Assembly (NCBI RefSeq): GCF_003664125.1
Contig: NZ_RCCP01000001.1
Coordinates: 930,001 to 994,000 of the forward strand
Direction: 5' to 3'
DNA: 64,000 nt
From: Planococcus citreus
Lineage (GTDB): Bacteria > Bacillota > Bacilli > Bacillales_A > Planococcaceae
Shown here: positions 8,307-17,251 of the stretch, in pieces
Layout of the letters: each line of letters starts with the position of its first letter
How positions within the stretch are numbered: position 1 is the first letter of the stretch
Made by a program: the position numbers and the translations under genes
The notes under the pieces: generated by a model
Database searches by the model: none
What the model saw: only the letters and a program-made list of their open reading frames with translations
What the model was told of the DNA's origin: nothing

Positions 8307-9241
8307 GTTGTTTCCTCCTGTGTAAATCTGCGGACGGCACATAATTCCTTGTCATAGACCGTGCCTTCGAGACGGGTGATTTCAATGGCTTTGCCGGATG
8401 TCGGCGAATGGATCATCATGCCATCGCCGTAATAAATGCCGACATGGTGAAGTTTCCCCACCCCTTCATCGTAAGCGAAGAACAAGAGATCGCCTGTTTG
8501 CCAAGCAGCAGAATCAAGAGGGTCGATTTCCACGCCTTCCACAGACTGGTCTCCTGCATCACGTGATATGTAATAGCCGTTCGCTTTCAGCATATGATGG
8601 GAGAATCCGGAACAGTCATAGCCGAGGCTCGACATGCCGCCCCAGAAATACTGCAATCCCAAGAATCGTTCTGCCTCATTTACGATCGATTGGCCATTTC
8701 CGAGCGGAATCTGTTCAGGCGCCGGGACAAGCTGGACATGCTTAGCTTCGATATATGCATCGCCATCCGGCGTATGGACATGGACACGCGTTTCGTTCGC
8801 ATCTTTGACCGGCAACAAGCTATTGAATGGAAGCTGTGCGACCGGTCGGCGGTCTAGCGTCCATAATTGCGCTTTATCAGCGGATACACGCGCGTAGCTT
8901 CGATCCGCAACTGAGTCGATTTCTTTTAGATGTGCTAGGGGCAGCCATCCCGGATAGCCGCGCTCGTCTTTATGAGACGGCTGCCACAGGGCAATGATCT
9001 TCGCCCACGTGCCGTCGATTTCTTCTATTAAAACAGGCTCCCCGTAAAGCAGCTGCGTTTGAAGGCGATTGCTTAATGTGAGGTCCTTGGTTTCCTTTTG
9101 GTTCATCGCTTCACGCCATTTATTGATGTCCGGCGTGTCTGCAACGCCGTGTGCATCCACTTCCCGCACTTTTTCGGGATGGGTCCAGACGCTTGTCACC
9201 GGAACGCGGCAAACCCAAGTCGTCGATTGTGTCTGTGCCAT
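8303..9241 (-). CDS. ykfC: Gamma-D-glutamyl-L-diamino acid endopeptidase YkfC (NlpC/P60)
   Basis: Cysteine peptidase of 312 residues that cleaves murein peptides at the gamma-D-Glu bond, giving L-Ala-D-Glu for the epimerase encoded next to it. The N-terminal part (residues 5-170) holds bacterial SH3-like domains; the C-terminal NlpC/P60 domain shows the catalytic Cys in YDCSGFSHHML, the His in LHHVGIYYGDG and a third polar residue near MIHSP. No signal peptide is visible, so it acts in the cytoplasm on imported peptides. ATG at 9241 has GGAGAGGATAAC upstream, and follows ykfB by one base; its end overlaps ykfD. Confidence 0.9.
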   Translation of the reverse strand: MAQTQSTTWVCRVPVTSVWTHPEKVREVDAHGVADTPDINKWREAMNQKETKDLTLSNRLQTQLLYGEPVLIEEIDGTWAKIIALWQPSHKDERGYPGWLPLAHLKEIDSVADRSYARVSADKAQLWTLDRRPVAQLPFNSLLPVKDANETRVHVHTPDGDAYIEAKHVQLVPAPEQIPLGNGQSIVNEAERFLGLQYFWGGMSSLGYDCSGFSHHMLKANGYYISRDAGDQSVEGVEIDPLDSAAWQTGDLLFFAYDEGVGKLHHVGIYYGDGMMIHSPTSGKAIEITRLEGTVYDKELCAVRRFTQEETT

Positions 9242-9242
9242 G

Positions 9243-10349
9243 TTATCCTCTCCGTTCGCGTAAAGTTTCCAGGAACCGCTCCCGATCGATGCCAAGCCCT
9301 GGCTTATCTGAAAAGCGGATGGCTTTGCCGCTGTATTGGATACCGCCTGGCAAAAGGTCCTCTTTCAGCATAAGCGGCGCATCAAAATCAAAACGCGTCA
9401 CATTCGGCTGGCTCGCCGCGAAATGGGCAGCCGCGGACAGGCCAAGTTTCGTTTCGATCATGCTGCCGGTCATGCAAGGCACGCCGAAAGTCTCTGCCAG
9501 TGCATTGATTTTCATTGCGCGGTGGATGCCCCCCGCTTTCATCAATTTGATATTGATCAAGTCTGCTGCGCGCAATTCCAAAACGCGTTTCGCGTCCACC
9601 GGTGAAAAGACGCTCTCGTCCGCCATGATCGGTGTCAATGTATTGTCCGTAACGAATTTCATTCCTTCGATGTCATGTGCCCGAACCGGCTGCTCGATCA
9701 ATTCGATATTGAATCCGGCGTCTTCCATCTGATTGATGATGCGCACCGCCGATTTTGGATCCCAGCCTTGGTTGGCGTCTAAACGCAGTGTGACTGTATT
9801 CCCGACACGCCTCCGGATGGCCTGGATTCGCTTCAGGTCCTGTTCAGGGGTATCGATGCCGACTTTGACTTTCAGAACCGTAAATCCTTGCTGCTCATAG
9901 GCTGCTGCATCTTGCGCCATTTCTTCAGGAGCATTGACCGAAACCGTGTAATCGGTCTCGATCGATTCGCGGTAGCCGCCGAGAAACTGTGTCAAGGGCA
10001 TGCCGGCTTGCTGCGCGATCAAATCGTAGAGCGCCATATCCACCGCCGCTTTGGCACTGGTGTTGCCGACGAGCGTCTTGTGAAGCTTCTCGAAAAGCTG
10101 TTCCCTGCGCCTCACGTCCATCCCGATTAACCCCGCGCCAATCAAGTGGACAGCGCGTTCGATGCTATCCAAGGTTTCGCCCGTAATGACATGGGTCGGC
10201 GGCGCTTCGCCGAAACCGGAGCGGCCGTCTTGTGTCGTCAAATGAACGATGACCGCTTCAGCTGCTTCCACGGTCCGAAGCGCTGTCTTGAACGGCTTTT
10301 TTAAAGGAACGGCTATCCGGTAAGTCTCGATAGACGCTAAAACCGGCAT
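9243..10349 (-). CDS. ykfB: L-Ala-D/L-Glu epimerase (enolase superfamily)
   Basis: Protein of 368 residues that interconverts L-Ala-D-Glu and L-Ala-L-Glu so that wall peptides can be used as nutrients. Enolase-superfamily marks are in order: capping N-terminal domain (1-125); LKVKVGID near 165 with the KxK catalytic lysine; metal ligands in RLDANQGW (near 195), the Glu in LIEQP (near 222) and ADESVFSP (near 247); and the second catalytic Lys in NIKLMKAGG (near 270). It lies between ykfA and ykfC with one-base gaps on both sides, so it is in the same transcript. GGGGGTCGAG precedes the start. Confidence 0.92.
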   Translation of the reverse strand: MPVLASIETYRIAVPLKKPFKTALRTVEAAEAVIVHLTTQDGRSGFGEAPPTHVITGETLDSIERAVHLIGAGLIGMDVRRREQLFEKLHKTLVGNTSAKAAVDMALYDLIAQQAGMPLTQFLGGYRESIETDYTVSVNAPEEMAQDAAAYEQQGFTVLKVKVGIDTPEQDLKRIQAIRRRVGNTVTLRLDANQGWDPKSAVRIINQMEDAGFNIELIEQPVRAHDIEGMKFVTDNTLTPIMADESVFSPVDAKRVLELRAADLINIKLMKAGGIHRAMKINALAETFGVPCMTGSMIETKLGLSAAAHFAASQPNVTRFDFDAPLMLKEDLLPGGIQYSGKAIRFSDKPGLGIDRERFLETLRERRG

Positions 10350-10350
10350 A

Positions 10351-11274
10351 TCACTCGACCCCCGGCAGGATCGTCAAGGTTTTCGCATCAGCATCGAGAC
10401 GGGCTTTTACGCCGAGCGGCACGGAGAAATGCGGTTCGCAATGGCCAATCTTGAAGCCTTTGACGACCGGCACATCCAACTCTTTAAAATAATCATCCAG
10501 CACTTGTGCGAGTGTCCACGATTGTTCGGGCTTTTTCGGTTCAGCGTTTTTGAAATCGCCGATAACAATTCCGGCTACTTGCTCGAACTTGCGGGCTTGT
10601 TTCAGCTGATTGAGCATTTCATCCACTTGATACGGTTCTTCCCCTGTGTCTTCAATCAACAAGATCTTGTCTTTCGTGTCGATTTCAAACTTTGTCCCAA
10701 GCGTCCCGCGAATCAACGATAGGTTGCCCCCTACTAGTTCTCCGTCTGCCATGCCGCTTGCTAAAGTTTCCAGCTCGGAGATGGTTTCGTCGTAATGCAA
10801 TTCGAACGGCTGGAACATCTGTCCGAACATGCGGCCGCTGCGCTCATGAAATTCCGGCTTTCCGACATCCGATGCCAACATCGGCCCGTGGAACGTTACC
10901 AATTCTGCATACATTCCGATGGCATTATGTAAAAAAGTCACATCTGAGTAGCCCCAGAAAATCTTCGGGTTTTCTTTGATCATCGCGTAGTCGATCCGGT
11001 CTGCGTAGCGTGCGGCTCCATATCCTCCGCCTGCGCAAATGATGCCTTTCACTTCCGGGTCTTCGAACATGGCATGCAAATCCGCCAAACGTTCGTCATC
11101 CGTTCCGGCAAGATAGCCGTTTTTCGCTTCGACGGATTTCCCCATTTTCACTTTCAATCCTAATTCTTCTAAGAAAGGCAAAGCCTTTTTCAAGTTCTCT
11201 AAGTTTGGCGGGCTTGATGGCGAGATGATGCCCACCGTATCCCCTTTTTGCAATCGTTTTGGCATTGTGCGCAT
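10351..11274 (-). CDS. ykfA: LD-carboxypeptidase YkfA (peptidase family S66)
   Basis: Serine peptidase of 307 residues of the S66 family (LdcA/MccF). It removes the terminal D-alanine from murein tetrapeptides, the first breakdown step after import. Seen: GDTVGIISPSSPP at the N-terminus, GGGYGAARYADRID near 80, the nucleophile Ser in GYSDVTFL near 110, the catalytic Glu region LIEDTGEEPYQVDEML near 200, and the His in GHCEPHFSVPLG near 270. The start at 11274 has AGAGGAGTGAGCAAT directly upstream; a start 36 bases earlier has no such site. It is the fifth-from-last step of the dpp-ykf operon and follows dppE after a repeat and a terminator-like hairpin. Confidence 0.9.
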   Translation of the reverse strand: MRTMPKRLQKGDTVGIISPSSPPNLENLKKALPFLEELGLKVKMGKSVEAKNGYLAGTDDERLADLHAMFEDPEVKGIICAGGGYGAARYADRIDYAMIKENPKIFWGYSDVTFLHNAIGMYAELVTFHGPMLASDVGKPEFHERSGRMFGQMFQPFELHYDETISELETLASGMADGELVGGNLSLIRGTLGTKFEIDTKDKILLIEDTGEEPYQVDEMLNQLKQARKFEQVAGIVIGDFKNAEPKKPEQSWTLAQVLDDYFKELDVPVVKGFKIGHCEPHFSVPLGVKARLDADAKTLTILPGVE

Positions 11275-11335
11275 ATTGCTCACTCCTCTAGTTTTCTGTT
11301 CTTCACTCATTAAAACTACCAGTTTTCCTCAGTGA

Positions 11336-11378
11336 AAAACAGAAAAGCGCGGCGCCTGGCCGCGCTTCTGTTTTTTCA
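11336..11378 (-). terminator. Terminator-like hairpin between dppE and ykfA
   Basis: GC-rich stem AACAGAA-AAGCGCGG / CCGCGCTT-CTGTT followed on the minus strand by TTTTCTGTTTTTCACTG. It lies after dppE and before ykfA, so it may lower ykf expression relative to dpp rather than end the transcript completely. Confidence 0.65.
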
Positions 11379-11411
11379 GGTGATTACGATCGATGAACGG
11401 GCGTGATCGCT

Positions 11412-11597
11412 TTTAGTCATATCCAGCTTCAGCGGCCTGTCTCTCGGGTCATAAGCCAATTTCCCTGTGCGGCAAAAAGCGCCGCTTCGGGAATTCGTCT
11501 TATGCCTGTCGAGGGCCCGCCGGAAGCGGGTCAGCTAAGCGTTGCGACAGGACGTCGCGCACTTAGCTTAGCCTCGACTCGGCCGCTTCAGCTTTTA
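11412..11597 (+). repeat. Palindromic intergenic repeat (TGTCTAG/CTTTTCTT family), long form
   Basis: Member of the repeat family also seen at 30.4, 34.2 and 36.1 kb. Shared blocks are CGGGTCATAAGCCAA, a hairpin with GCCGCTTCGGGAATTCGT and GTCTTATGCCTGTCGA. This copy contains an extra 43-base block (11531-11573) that is the exact reverse complement of 36411-36453. It touches the stop codon of dppE. Confidence 0.75.
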
Positions 11598-13232
11598 GTT
11601 TTTATCCGCTGTTTTAAGGTCGATATACCCTACCGGATGGCGGAGGATGCCTTCGACGCCTTCTTTTTGCAGCTGGACTTGGTTATAGAAATGGATCGGG
11701 AAGATCGGCATTTCGTCCATCAGGATTTTTTCTGCTTCGATGAGTTTTTCCCAACGAACTTCTGAATCCGTTTCTGCTTTTGCTTCAGCGATGAGTTTAT
11801 CGAATTCTTCGTTGGACCATTGTGTACGGTTCATGGAAGAATCCGTGATGAAGCTTTCAAGTGCGTTGACTGGGTCAGCGTAGTCATGCAGGAATGAGCT
11901 GCGTGACAATTGGTATTTGAATTCTTTTTGCTCTGTCAAGAAGACACTCGCTTCGACGTTTTGAAGTTCAACGTCTACACCCAAAGCGGTCTTGAACTGA
12001 TCTTGCAATGTTTCGGCAATGTTTTGGTGTGATTCGCTTGTTGAGTAGGAAATCGTCACTGGCGGCAATTCATCCCAGCCTTCTTCTTCCATGCCTTCTT
12101 CAAGCAATTGCTTCGCTTTGTCAGCGTCAAATTTCACCAATTCGCCCGCTTCGTCGCGGAATTCCTGGCCGTTCGGTCCTTCAAATCCGTAAGAAACAAA
12201 GCCATATGCCGGTTTTTCACCGTTTTTCGTCACATATTGGACGATATCATCTTGGTTCACCGCATAAGCGAATGCTTGGCGGACTTTTTTATTCGTGAAT
12301 GGCTCTTCTTCTACATTGTAACGGTAGAAATAAGTACCCGCTTGGTCCATTACGCCAAGTTCAGGAGAATCCTGCAATTGCTCGGACATTTCAGCTGGCA
12401 CGCTCGATACGTCCAGTTCTCCCGCTTCGTACATTTGGTATTCTGTGTTCGGGTCGTTGACCATTGCCCAGTGAACTTTATCCAATTTTACGTTTTCAGC
12501 ATCCCAATATTCTTCGTTCTTTTCAAAAACGAAATCTTCGTCATGGCTCCATGAAGCCAATGTGAACGGCCCGTTTCCGACAAAGCTATCCGCTTCTGTA
12601 TGCCAGTCCGGATTTTCTGTAGCTGTCGCTTCGTGGATTGGGAAGAAGCTTGGGTTAGTGATGATGTTCAAGAATGCTTCTGTCGGTTCCGTCAATTTGA
12701 CGACGAAAGTCTTGTCGTCTTCTGCAGAAATCGCGACGTCTTCTACAGCGCCTTCTCCGTTGTTATACGCTTCAGCGCCTTCAATGAAGTAAGCAAGGAA
12801 AGCTGCCGGAGAAGCTGTTTCCGGGTCTAGCATGTGCTGCCAAGCGAAAACGAAGTCACCGGCTGTGACCGGTTCGCCGTTTGACCAATTGGCGTCTTCA
12901 CGGATATTGAATGTATACGTCAATCCATCTTCAGAGACGTCGATCGATTCAGCTGTCGCTTCGACCGGTTGAGACGATTCATCCAGGCGTGTCAAACCTT
13001 CCATCAAATTGTTCAAAGCGCCCCATGATACAGCGTTAAAGCCGATTGATGGATCGAATGAAGTCGGTTCTTCGCCGTTATTCATAAACAATGTTTTCTC
13101 CCCGCCGGAATCAGCGGACCCTTCTTCGCCTGAATCGCTGCTCGTGTCTTCTCCCGCGTCTTCGCTTGCTGTACAAGCTGCGAGAACGAACACGAACATC
13201 GCCATCAGAAACAATACGAGCCATTTCTTCAT
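11595..13232 (-). CDS. dppE: Peptide ABC transporter substrate-binding lipoprotein DppE
   Basis: Extracellular solute-binding protein (family 5, OppA/DppE type) of 545 residues. It captures dipeptides or murein tripeptides outside the cell. The signal sequence MKKWLVLFLMAMFVFVLAAC has a lipobox LAAC, so the mature protein is tethered through Cys20, followed by an acidic Ser/Asp/Glu linker. GLTYTFNIREDANWSNGEPV near residue 100 is the family signature. ATG at 13232 has TAGGGGGAAAACAC upstream; an earlier frame start is not supported. The mature body ends ...DLKTADKN, and a palindromic repeat begins right at the stop. In B. subtilis dppE holds the same position after dppD. Confidence 0.9.
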   Translation of the reverse strand: MKKWLVLFLMAMFVFVLAACTASEDAGEDTSSDSGEEGSADSGGEKTLFMNNGEEPTSFDPSIGFNAVSWGALNNLMEGLTRLDESSQPVEATAESIDVSEDGLTYTFNIREDANWSNGEPVTAGDFVFAWQHMLDPETASPAAFLAYFIEGAEAYNNGEGAVEDVAISAEDDKTFVVKLTEPTEAFLNIITNPSFFPIHEATATENPDWHTEADSFVGNGPFTLASWSHDEDFVFEKNEEYWDAENVKLDKVHWAMVNDPNTEYQMYEAGELDVSSVPAEMSEQLQDSPELGVMDQAGTYFYRYNVEEEPFTNKKVRQAFAYAVNQDDIVQYVTKNGEKPAYGFVSYGFEGPNGQEFRDEAGELVKFDADKAKQLLEEGMEEEGWDELPPVTISYSTSESHQNIAETLQDQFKTALGVDVELQNVEASVFLTEQKEFKYQLSRSSFLHDYADPVNALESFITDSSMNRTQWSNEEFDKLIAEAKAETDSEVRWEKLIEAEKILMDEMPIFPIHFYNQVQLQKEGVEGILRHPVGYIDLKTADKN

Positions 13233-13271
13233 GTGTTTTCCCCCTAGTGTTTTCTTTTTATCACACTTCAA

Positions 13272-13384
13272 CGGTCCGTAAGACTCCCACTTTTACAAGC
13301 GGGAGATTCACGGTCCCTAAAAGTCTGATTGGATCAACTAACAATCAGTGGGATAAGCCCCCCCCACTGATTGAAGTTTCTCTT
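13272..13384 (-). mobile_element. Probable IS200/IS605-type transposon end (relic) between dppD and dppE
   Basis: On the minus strand this stretch has hairpin CAATCAGTGGG / CCCACTGATTG (13342-13373), then a single-stranded-looking spacer with CTTTTAGGGACCGTGAATCT, then hairpin CTCCCGCTT / AAGTGGGAG (13284-13305) and GTCTTACGG. Such paired hairpins with the last near the element tip resemble the right ends of IS605-family elements and the overlapping guide RNA of TnpB. No transposase or TnpB frame lies nearby. The assignment is by recalled pattern, not by search, so it is tentative. Confidence 0.45.
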
Positions 13385-13417
13385 TATGTGAATGCGCAAA
13401 TGCGCCTCCAGCCAAAT

Positions 13418-14554
13418 TTATCTTGCAAAAGCCTGTTCATCGATCAATTTTTGAGCCCTTGGATCCTGCAGCCAGCAATCCACTTTATGGGTTTCGGATA
13501 AAGCCGTCACTTCTGGATAGACATTCGTGCAGACGTCCATCGAAAACGGGCAGCGCGCAGCGAATGGGCAGCCGGTCGGCGGAGCGAACAGATCAGGCGG
13601 CGTGCCATCGATCGGTTTCAGCTCTCCGCCAGCCAAGTCGAGCCGTGGCACGGAAGTCAATAAGCCCTTCGTGTAGGGATGTTGCGGATTGTAGAAAATC
13701 TCGCGCTTGTCGCCGGTTTCAATCACTTTACCGGCGTACATGACCGCGATGCGATCGGCGATTTTTGCGACCACGCCAAGGTCGTGCGTGATCAAGATGA
13801 TCGATACGCCGGTTTTCGCTTGGATTTCCTCGAATAGTTCCAGGATCTGCGCTTGGATTGTCACATCGAGCGCAGTCGTCGGTTCATCGGCAATCAATAA
13901 TTCCGGCTCACAAATCAACGCGATTGCAATGACGATACGCTGTCGCATGCCTCCTGAGAATTGGTGAGGGTATTGCTTGAGCCGCTCATCCGGGTTCGGG
14001 ATGCCGACCAGCTTGAGCATGTCGATAGCGCGCTCTTTCGCTTCCGCTTTGCTCAAGTTCTTGTGCTGTTTGACACCTTCTGTCAATTGCTCGCCGATTG
14101 TTAAAGTCGGGTTGAGCGCGGTCATCGGATCCTGGAAAATCATCGAGATGTCAACGCCTTGGATTTTGCGCATTTCTTTCTTCGATAATTTGGTGAGATC
14201 CTGTGTTTTAAAATGAACGCCTTTGGAACTGATTTTGCCTGGCGGTTGCTGGATCAAGCCCATGATGGCGTTGGATGTCACTGATTTGCCGCAGCCCGAT
14301 TCCCCGACAATCGCCAAAGTTTCTCCTTTATACAAGTCGAAATTGACGCCGCGCACAGCCTGTACGGTTCCTCCGTATGTATTGAAGGTCACGTGCAGAT
14401 CCTGGACGGAGAGAATGCGCTCATCTGTGACGGTTTTGCGCTTTTTCGGCTTTACAATCCTGCCGCGTTTGCCGGTATGGTCGACCGCGTCAATATCCGC
14501 CCCTTCTTCCAAGCGGGTACGGGCCAACTCTTCAGCTATCTGCTTTCCTGTCAT
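13418..14554 (-). CDS. dppD: Peptide ABC transporter ATP-binding protein DppD
   Basis: ATPase of 378 residues, partner of YkfD in the peptide importer. Walker A GESGCGKSV near residue 80, Q-loop FQDPMTALNP, signature FSGGMRQRIVIAIAL near 190, Walker B LIADEPTTALD, H-loop ITHDLGVV, and the C-terminal oligopeptide domain with GCPFAARCPFSMDVC. It has an unusual N-terminal extension of about 45 residues, basic near its end (KPKKRKT), before the usual ILSVQDLHVTF start. The ATG at 14554 has GAGGAAGTGAAGAC upstream, so the extension is probably translated. It follows dppC closely. Confidence 0.92.
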   Translation of the reverse strand: MTGKQIAEELARTRLEEGADIDAVDHTGKRGRIVKPKKRKTVTDERILSVQDLHVTFNTYGGTVQAVRGVNFDLYKGETLAIVGESGCGKSVTSNAIMGLIQQPPGKISSKGVHFKTQDLTKLSKKEMRKIQGVDISMIFQDPMTALNPTLTIGEQLTEGVKQHKNLSKAEAKERAIDMLKLVGIPNPDERLKQYPHQFSGGMRQRIVIAIALICEPELLIADEPTTALDVTIQAQILELFEEIQAKTGVSIILITHDLGVVAKIADRIAVMYAGKVIETGDKREIFYNPQHPYTKGLLTSVPRLDLAGGELKPIDGTPPDLFAPPTGCPFAARCPFSMDVCTNVYPEVTALSETHKVDCWLQDPRAQKLIDEQAFAR

Positions 14555-14558
14555 GTCT

Positions 14559-15479
14559 TCACTTCCTCATCTTCGGATCGAGTGCGTCCTGCAGCCCGTC
14601 TCCAAGTACGTTAAATGCGAACATCGTCAATGAAATAAATAATGCCGGGAAGAACAAGCGCCACCAGTCGCCGGTAATGATGACCGGCAACGCATCGTTC
14701 GCCATGACGCCCCAGCTGGCAAACGGCGCCTGGATCCCAAGGCCGAGGAAGCTTAAGAACGCTTCAGCAAAAATCGCACTCGGCACCGTCAACGTCATTT
14801 GCACGATGATCGGCCCCATCGAGTTCGGGATCAAGTTCTTGCGGATGATACGCGGCGTTTTCGCACCGAACGATTTCGATGCCGTGACGAACTCATAGTT
14901 TTTCACTTGCAGCACCTGGCCCCTGACAATCCGGGCCATACCGACCCAGCCGGTGATGGTGAGCGCGAGGATGATCGTCCATAAAGACGGCCCCATCACG
15001 ACGAGCAGCAAGATGACCACGAGCAAGTACGGCAAGCCGTAGAGAATCTCGATGATGCGCATCATGATGCCATCGGTTTTGCCGCCTTTATAGCCGGCGA
15101 TGCCGCCGTAGACGATGCCGATAACAAAATCGATCAATGCGGCCATCAAGCCGACGAATAAGGAAATGCGCGCCCCGTACCAGGTGCGGGTAAAGACGTC
15201 GCGCCCCGCTTCATCGGTCCCGAACCAATGCGTCGCGCTCGGCGGTTGGTTTTGGTTCGGCAAGTCTTGCGTAGTGACGGAATGCGGCGAGAAGATAGGG
15301 CCGAATATCGCCATCACAGCGAGCAAAGCCAGGAAAATCAGGCCGAGCATCGCCAGTTTGTTTTGTTTCAGCCTGCGCCAGGCGTCTTTCCAATAGGAAA
15401 GCGACGGGCGGACGACGGCTTCTTTTTCATCCGCACTGTTTTCAGATGGGCGGAACCATTCATCACGGACTTGAGTCAT
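14559..15479 (-). CDS. dppC: Peptide ABC transporter permease DppC
   Basis: Inner membrane permease of 306 residues with about six membrane segments. The N-terminus (RPSLSYWKDAWRRLKQNKLA) is the typical DppC/OppC N-domain, and FGTDEAGRDVFTRTWYGARI near 92 plus the EAFLSFLGLGIQAP motif near 245 mark the family. ATG at 15479 shares its A with the TGA stop of dppB (TGATG) and has AAGGTGATGTGTG upstream; a GTG one codon earlier is a less likely start. Forms the channel with DppB. Confidence 0.92.
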   Translation of the reverse strand: MTQVRDEWFRPSENSADEKEAVVRPSLSYWKDAWRRLKQNKLAMLGLIFLALLAVMAIFGPIFSPHSVTTQDLPNQNQPPSATHWFGTDEAGRDVFTRTWYGARISLFVGLMAALIDFVIGIVYGGIAGYKGGKTDGIMMRIIEILYGLPYLLVVILLLVVMGPSLWTIILALTITGWVGMARIVRGQVLQVKNYEFVTASKSFGAKTPRIIRKNLIPNSMGPIIVQMTLTVPSAIFAEAFLSFLGLGIQAPFASWGVMANDALPVIITGDWWRLFFPALFISLTMFAFNVLGDGLQDALDPKMRK

Positions 15480-16414
15480 CACACATCACCTTCTTTCTTA
15501 TGGAGCTTGATGCGCGGATCCAATATGCCGTAAACGATGTCGACCAGAAACAGCATGAATATCAAGAACGCACTATAGAATACTGTAGTGCCCATGATGA
15601 CCGGATAATCGCGGTTATTGATCGAATCGACAAAGTATTTGCCCATTCCCGGAATCGCGAAAATTTTCTCGATGACGAAAGTTCCGGTTAAAATGCCGGC
15701 AAGCAAAGTGCCCATGATCGTAACGACCGGCATCAAGGCATTGCGCAGCGCATGTCGCAAAACGATGCGCATCGGCTTGATGCCTTTGGCGCGCGCCATT
15801 TTAATATAATCCTGCGTCAGCACTTCGAGCATGCTCGAGCGCGTCAGGCGGGCGATGATTGCCATCGGCCCGGTCGCGAGCGCAAGCACCGGCAGCACCA
15901 TATGCATCGGGCTGGTCCAGGTCGCGGGCGGGAACAGATTCCAGTTGACCGCGAGCTGCTGGATCAGCACCGTTGCGAGAACAAAGTTCGGAATCGAGAT
16001 CCCGACGACCGCAAAGGCCATGGCCGCATAATCGATCATTTTATTGTGCCGCAGCGCAGCCATCGTCCCGAGAATGATTCCGGAAACGACCGCTACGAGA
16101 ATGGTGATGATTCCCAGTTCGAAGGAAATCGGGAAGCCCCTTGCTAACAGTTCGTTGACGGTGCGGTTCGGGTCTTTGATCGACGGCCCGAAATCGAACG
16201 TGACAATCGACTGCATATAACTCAAGTATTGAATATGTAGTGGCTGGTCGAGTTTGTAGAAGCGCTCTAGATTCGCCTGCACCGTCTCGTTCGTGTTGCG
16301 GTCGCTTTCAAGCGGTGATCCCGGAACGGCGTGCATGAGGAAAAATGTCAGTGTCGCGATGATGAAAATCGTCACGAGCATCATCAAAAATCGTTTGAAT
16401 ATGTATTTGCCCAT
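15479..16414 (-). CDS. dppB: Peptide ABC transporter permease DppB
   Basis: Permease of 311 residues with about six membrane segments. The N-terminus MGKYIFKRFLMMLVTIFI with the early HAVPGSPL, the loop GFPISFELGIITIL and the C-terminal FVIEKIFAIPGMGKYFVDSI are standard DppB/OppB features. It follows dppA by 12 bases and runs into dppC by one base, so it is co-transcribed. AGGGGGAAGAAAC precedes the ATG. Confidence 0.92.
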   Translation of the reverse strand: MGKYIFKRFLMMLVTIFIIATLTFFLMHAVPGSPLESDRNTNETVQANLERFYKLDQPLHIQYLSYMQSIVTFDFGPSIKDPNRTVNELLARGFPISFELGIITILVAVVSGIILGTMAALRHNKMIDYAAMAFAVVGISIPNFVLATVLIQQLAVNWNLFPPATWTSPMHMVLPVLALATGPMAIIARLTRSSMLEVLTQDYIKMARAKGIKPMRIVLRHALRNALMPVVTIMGTLLAGILTGTFVIEKIFAIPGMGKYFVDSINNRDYPVIMGTTVFYSAFLIFMLFLVDIVYGILDPRIKLHKKEGDV

Positions 16415-16426
16415 TGTTTCTTCCCC

Positions 16427-17251
16427 CTAACAGAACTTCGCTTGCATCGCCAGTTCTGTCATGACCAGCATGGCGCGATAAGCTTCCAGTATGTTTTGTG
16501 CTTCGTAGCGAACAATCGTCGTGCCTTCTTCAAGCCGGGTGCCAGGCATCATTGCCGCAAGCTCCGCTTCCCCGTAATTGGTGAATTCCATGCGAAGCGT
16601 CGGCTTCTCAGGCGGCACGAGCGGCTTTACGCGGTCTTTATTCTGAATCGCTTCTTGTGTTTTCTCTCGCAACAAGCGCTGCGCTTTTTTCGGATGCAGT
16701 GTTTTCACTGCAGAACGCGTCAAGGTCTCTTTGACCGCGACAGTCGTGACACCTGGAATAAGCGCTTCCGCTTCCCTGCATGCGCAGTCATCTCCCGCTA
16801 CCATCAACACCGGAACGCCGTGGTAACCTGCGACATATGCATTGAATCCGAGCTCTCCGATTTCGACATCATCGATCCACATCGACCGGACGCCGAAAAT
16901 CATGGCGTGCGACATGACGCCTTTCTGTCCGGCGCGCGCATGATAGCCTGCAAAAAAGGCACCTGTGTAGCTATCGTCCAAGCCTTCGACCATCGAAAAT
17001 GCTTTGACACCGCCTGTTATGAGTTCCGCTTCTTCGTGGAGGTCTTCAGCGATTAAATTGTTCATCTTGGAATGGGAGTCGTTGACGAGAAAAGCTTCCG
17101 CGCCTGAATCGAACGCCCCGTGAATGATGGCATTGGCGTCGCCTGTCATGAGGCGCCGGCCCCTTTCATAATTCGCTTCTTTCGAGTCCACATATGTATA
17201 ATCCGGAAGTGCCGTCACGCCTTCCATGTCCATCGATAAGTAGAATTTCAT
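16427..17251 (-). CDS. dppA: D-aminopeptidase DppA (family M55)
   Basis: Zinc aminopeptidase of 274 residues that releases D-amino acids from short peptides such as D-Ala-D-Ala. Metal ligands are visible in the N-terminal DMEGVT (Asp8, Glu10), NDSHSKMNN near 60 (His62), GYHAR near 105 (His104) and later EAL. Family-specific GEIGFNA-like segment (here GELGFNAYVAGYHGVPVLM) is present. It opens the dppABCDE-ykfABCD operon, as in B. subtilis. AAAGGGGAAATACGCAGC precedes the ATG. In B. subtilis this operon is repressed by CodY in rich medium; whether that holds here is inference. Confidence 0.93.
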   Translation of the reverse strand: MKFYLSMDMEGVTALPDYTYVDSKEANYERGRRLMTGDANAIIHGAFDSGAEAFLVNDSHSKMNNLIAEDLHEEAELITGGVKAFSMVEGLDDSYTGAFFAGYHARAGQKGVMSHAMIFGVRSMWIDDVEIGELGFNAYVAGYHGVPVLMVAGDDCACREAEALIPGVTTVAVKETLTRSAVKTLHPKKAQRLLREKTQEAIQNKDRVKPLVPPEKPTLRMEFTNYGEAELAAMMPGTRLEEGTTIVRYEAQNILEAYRAMLVMTELAMQAKFC

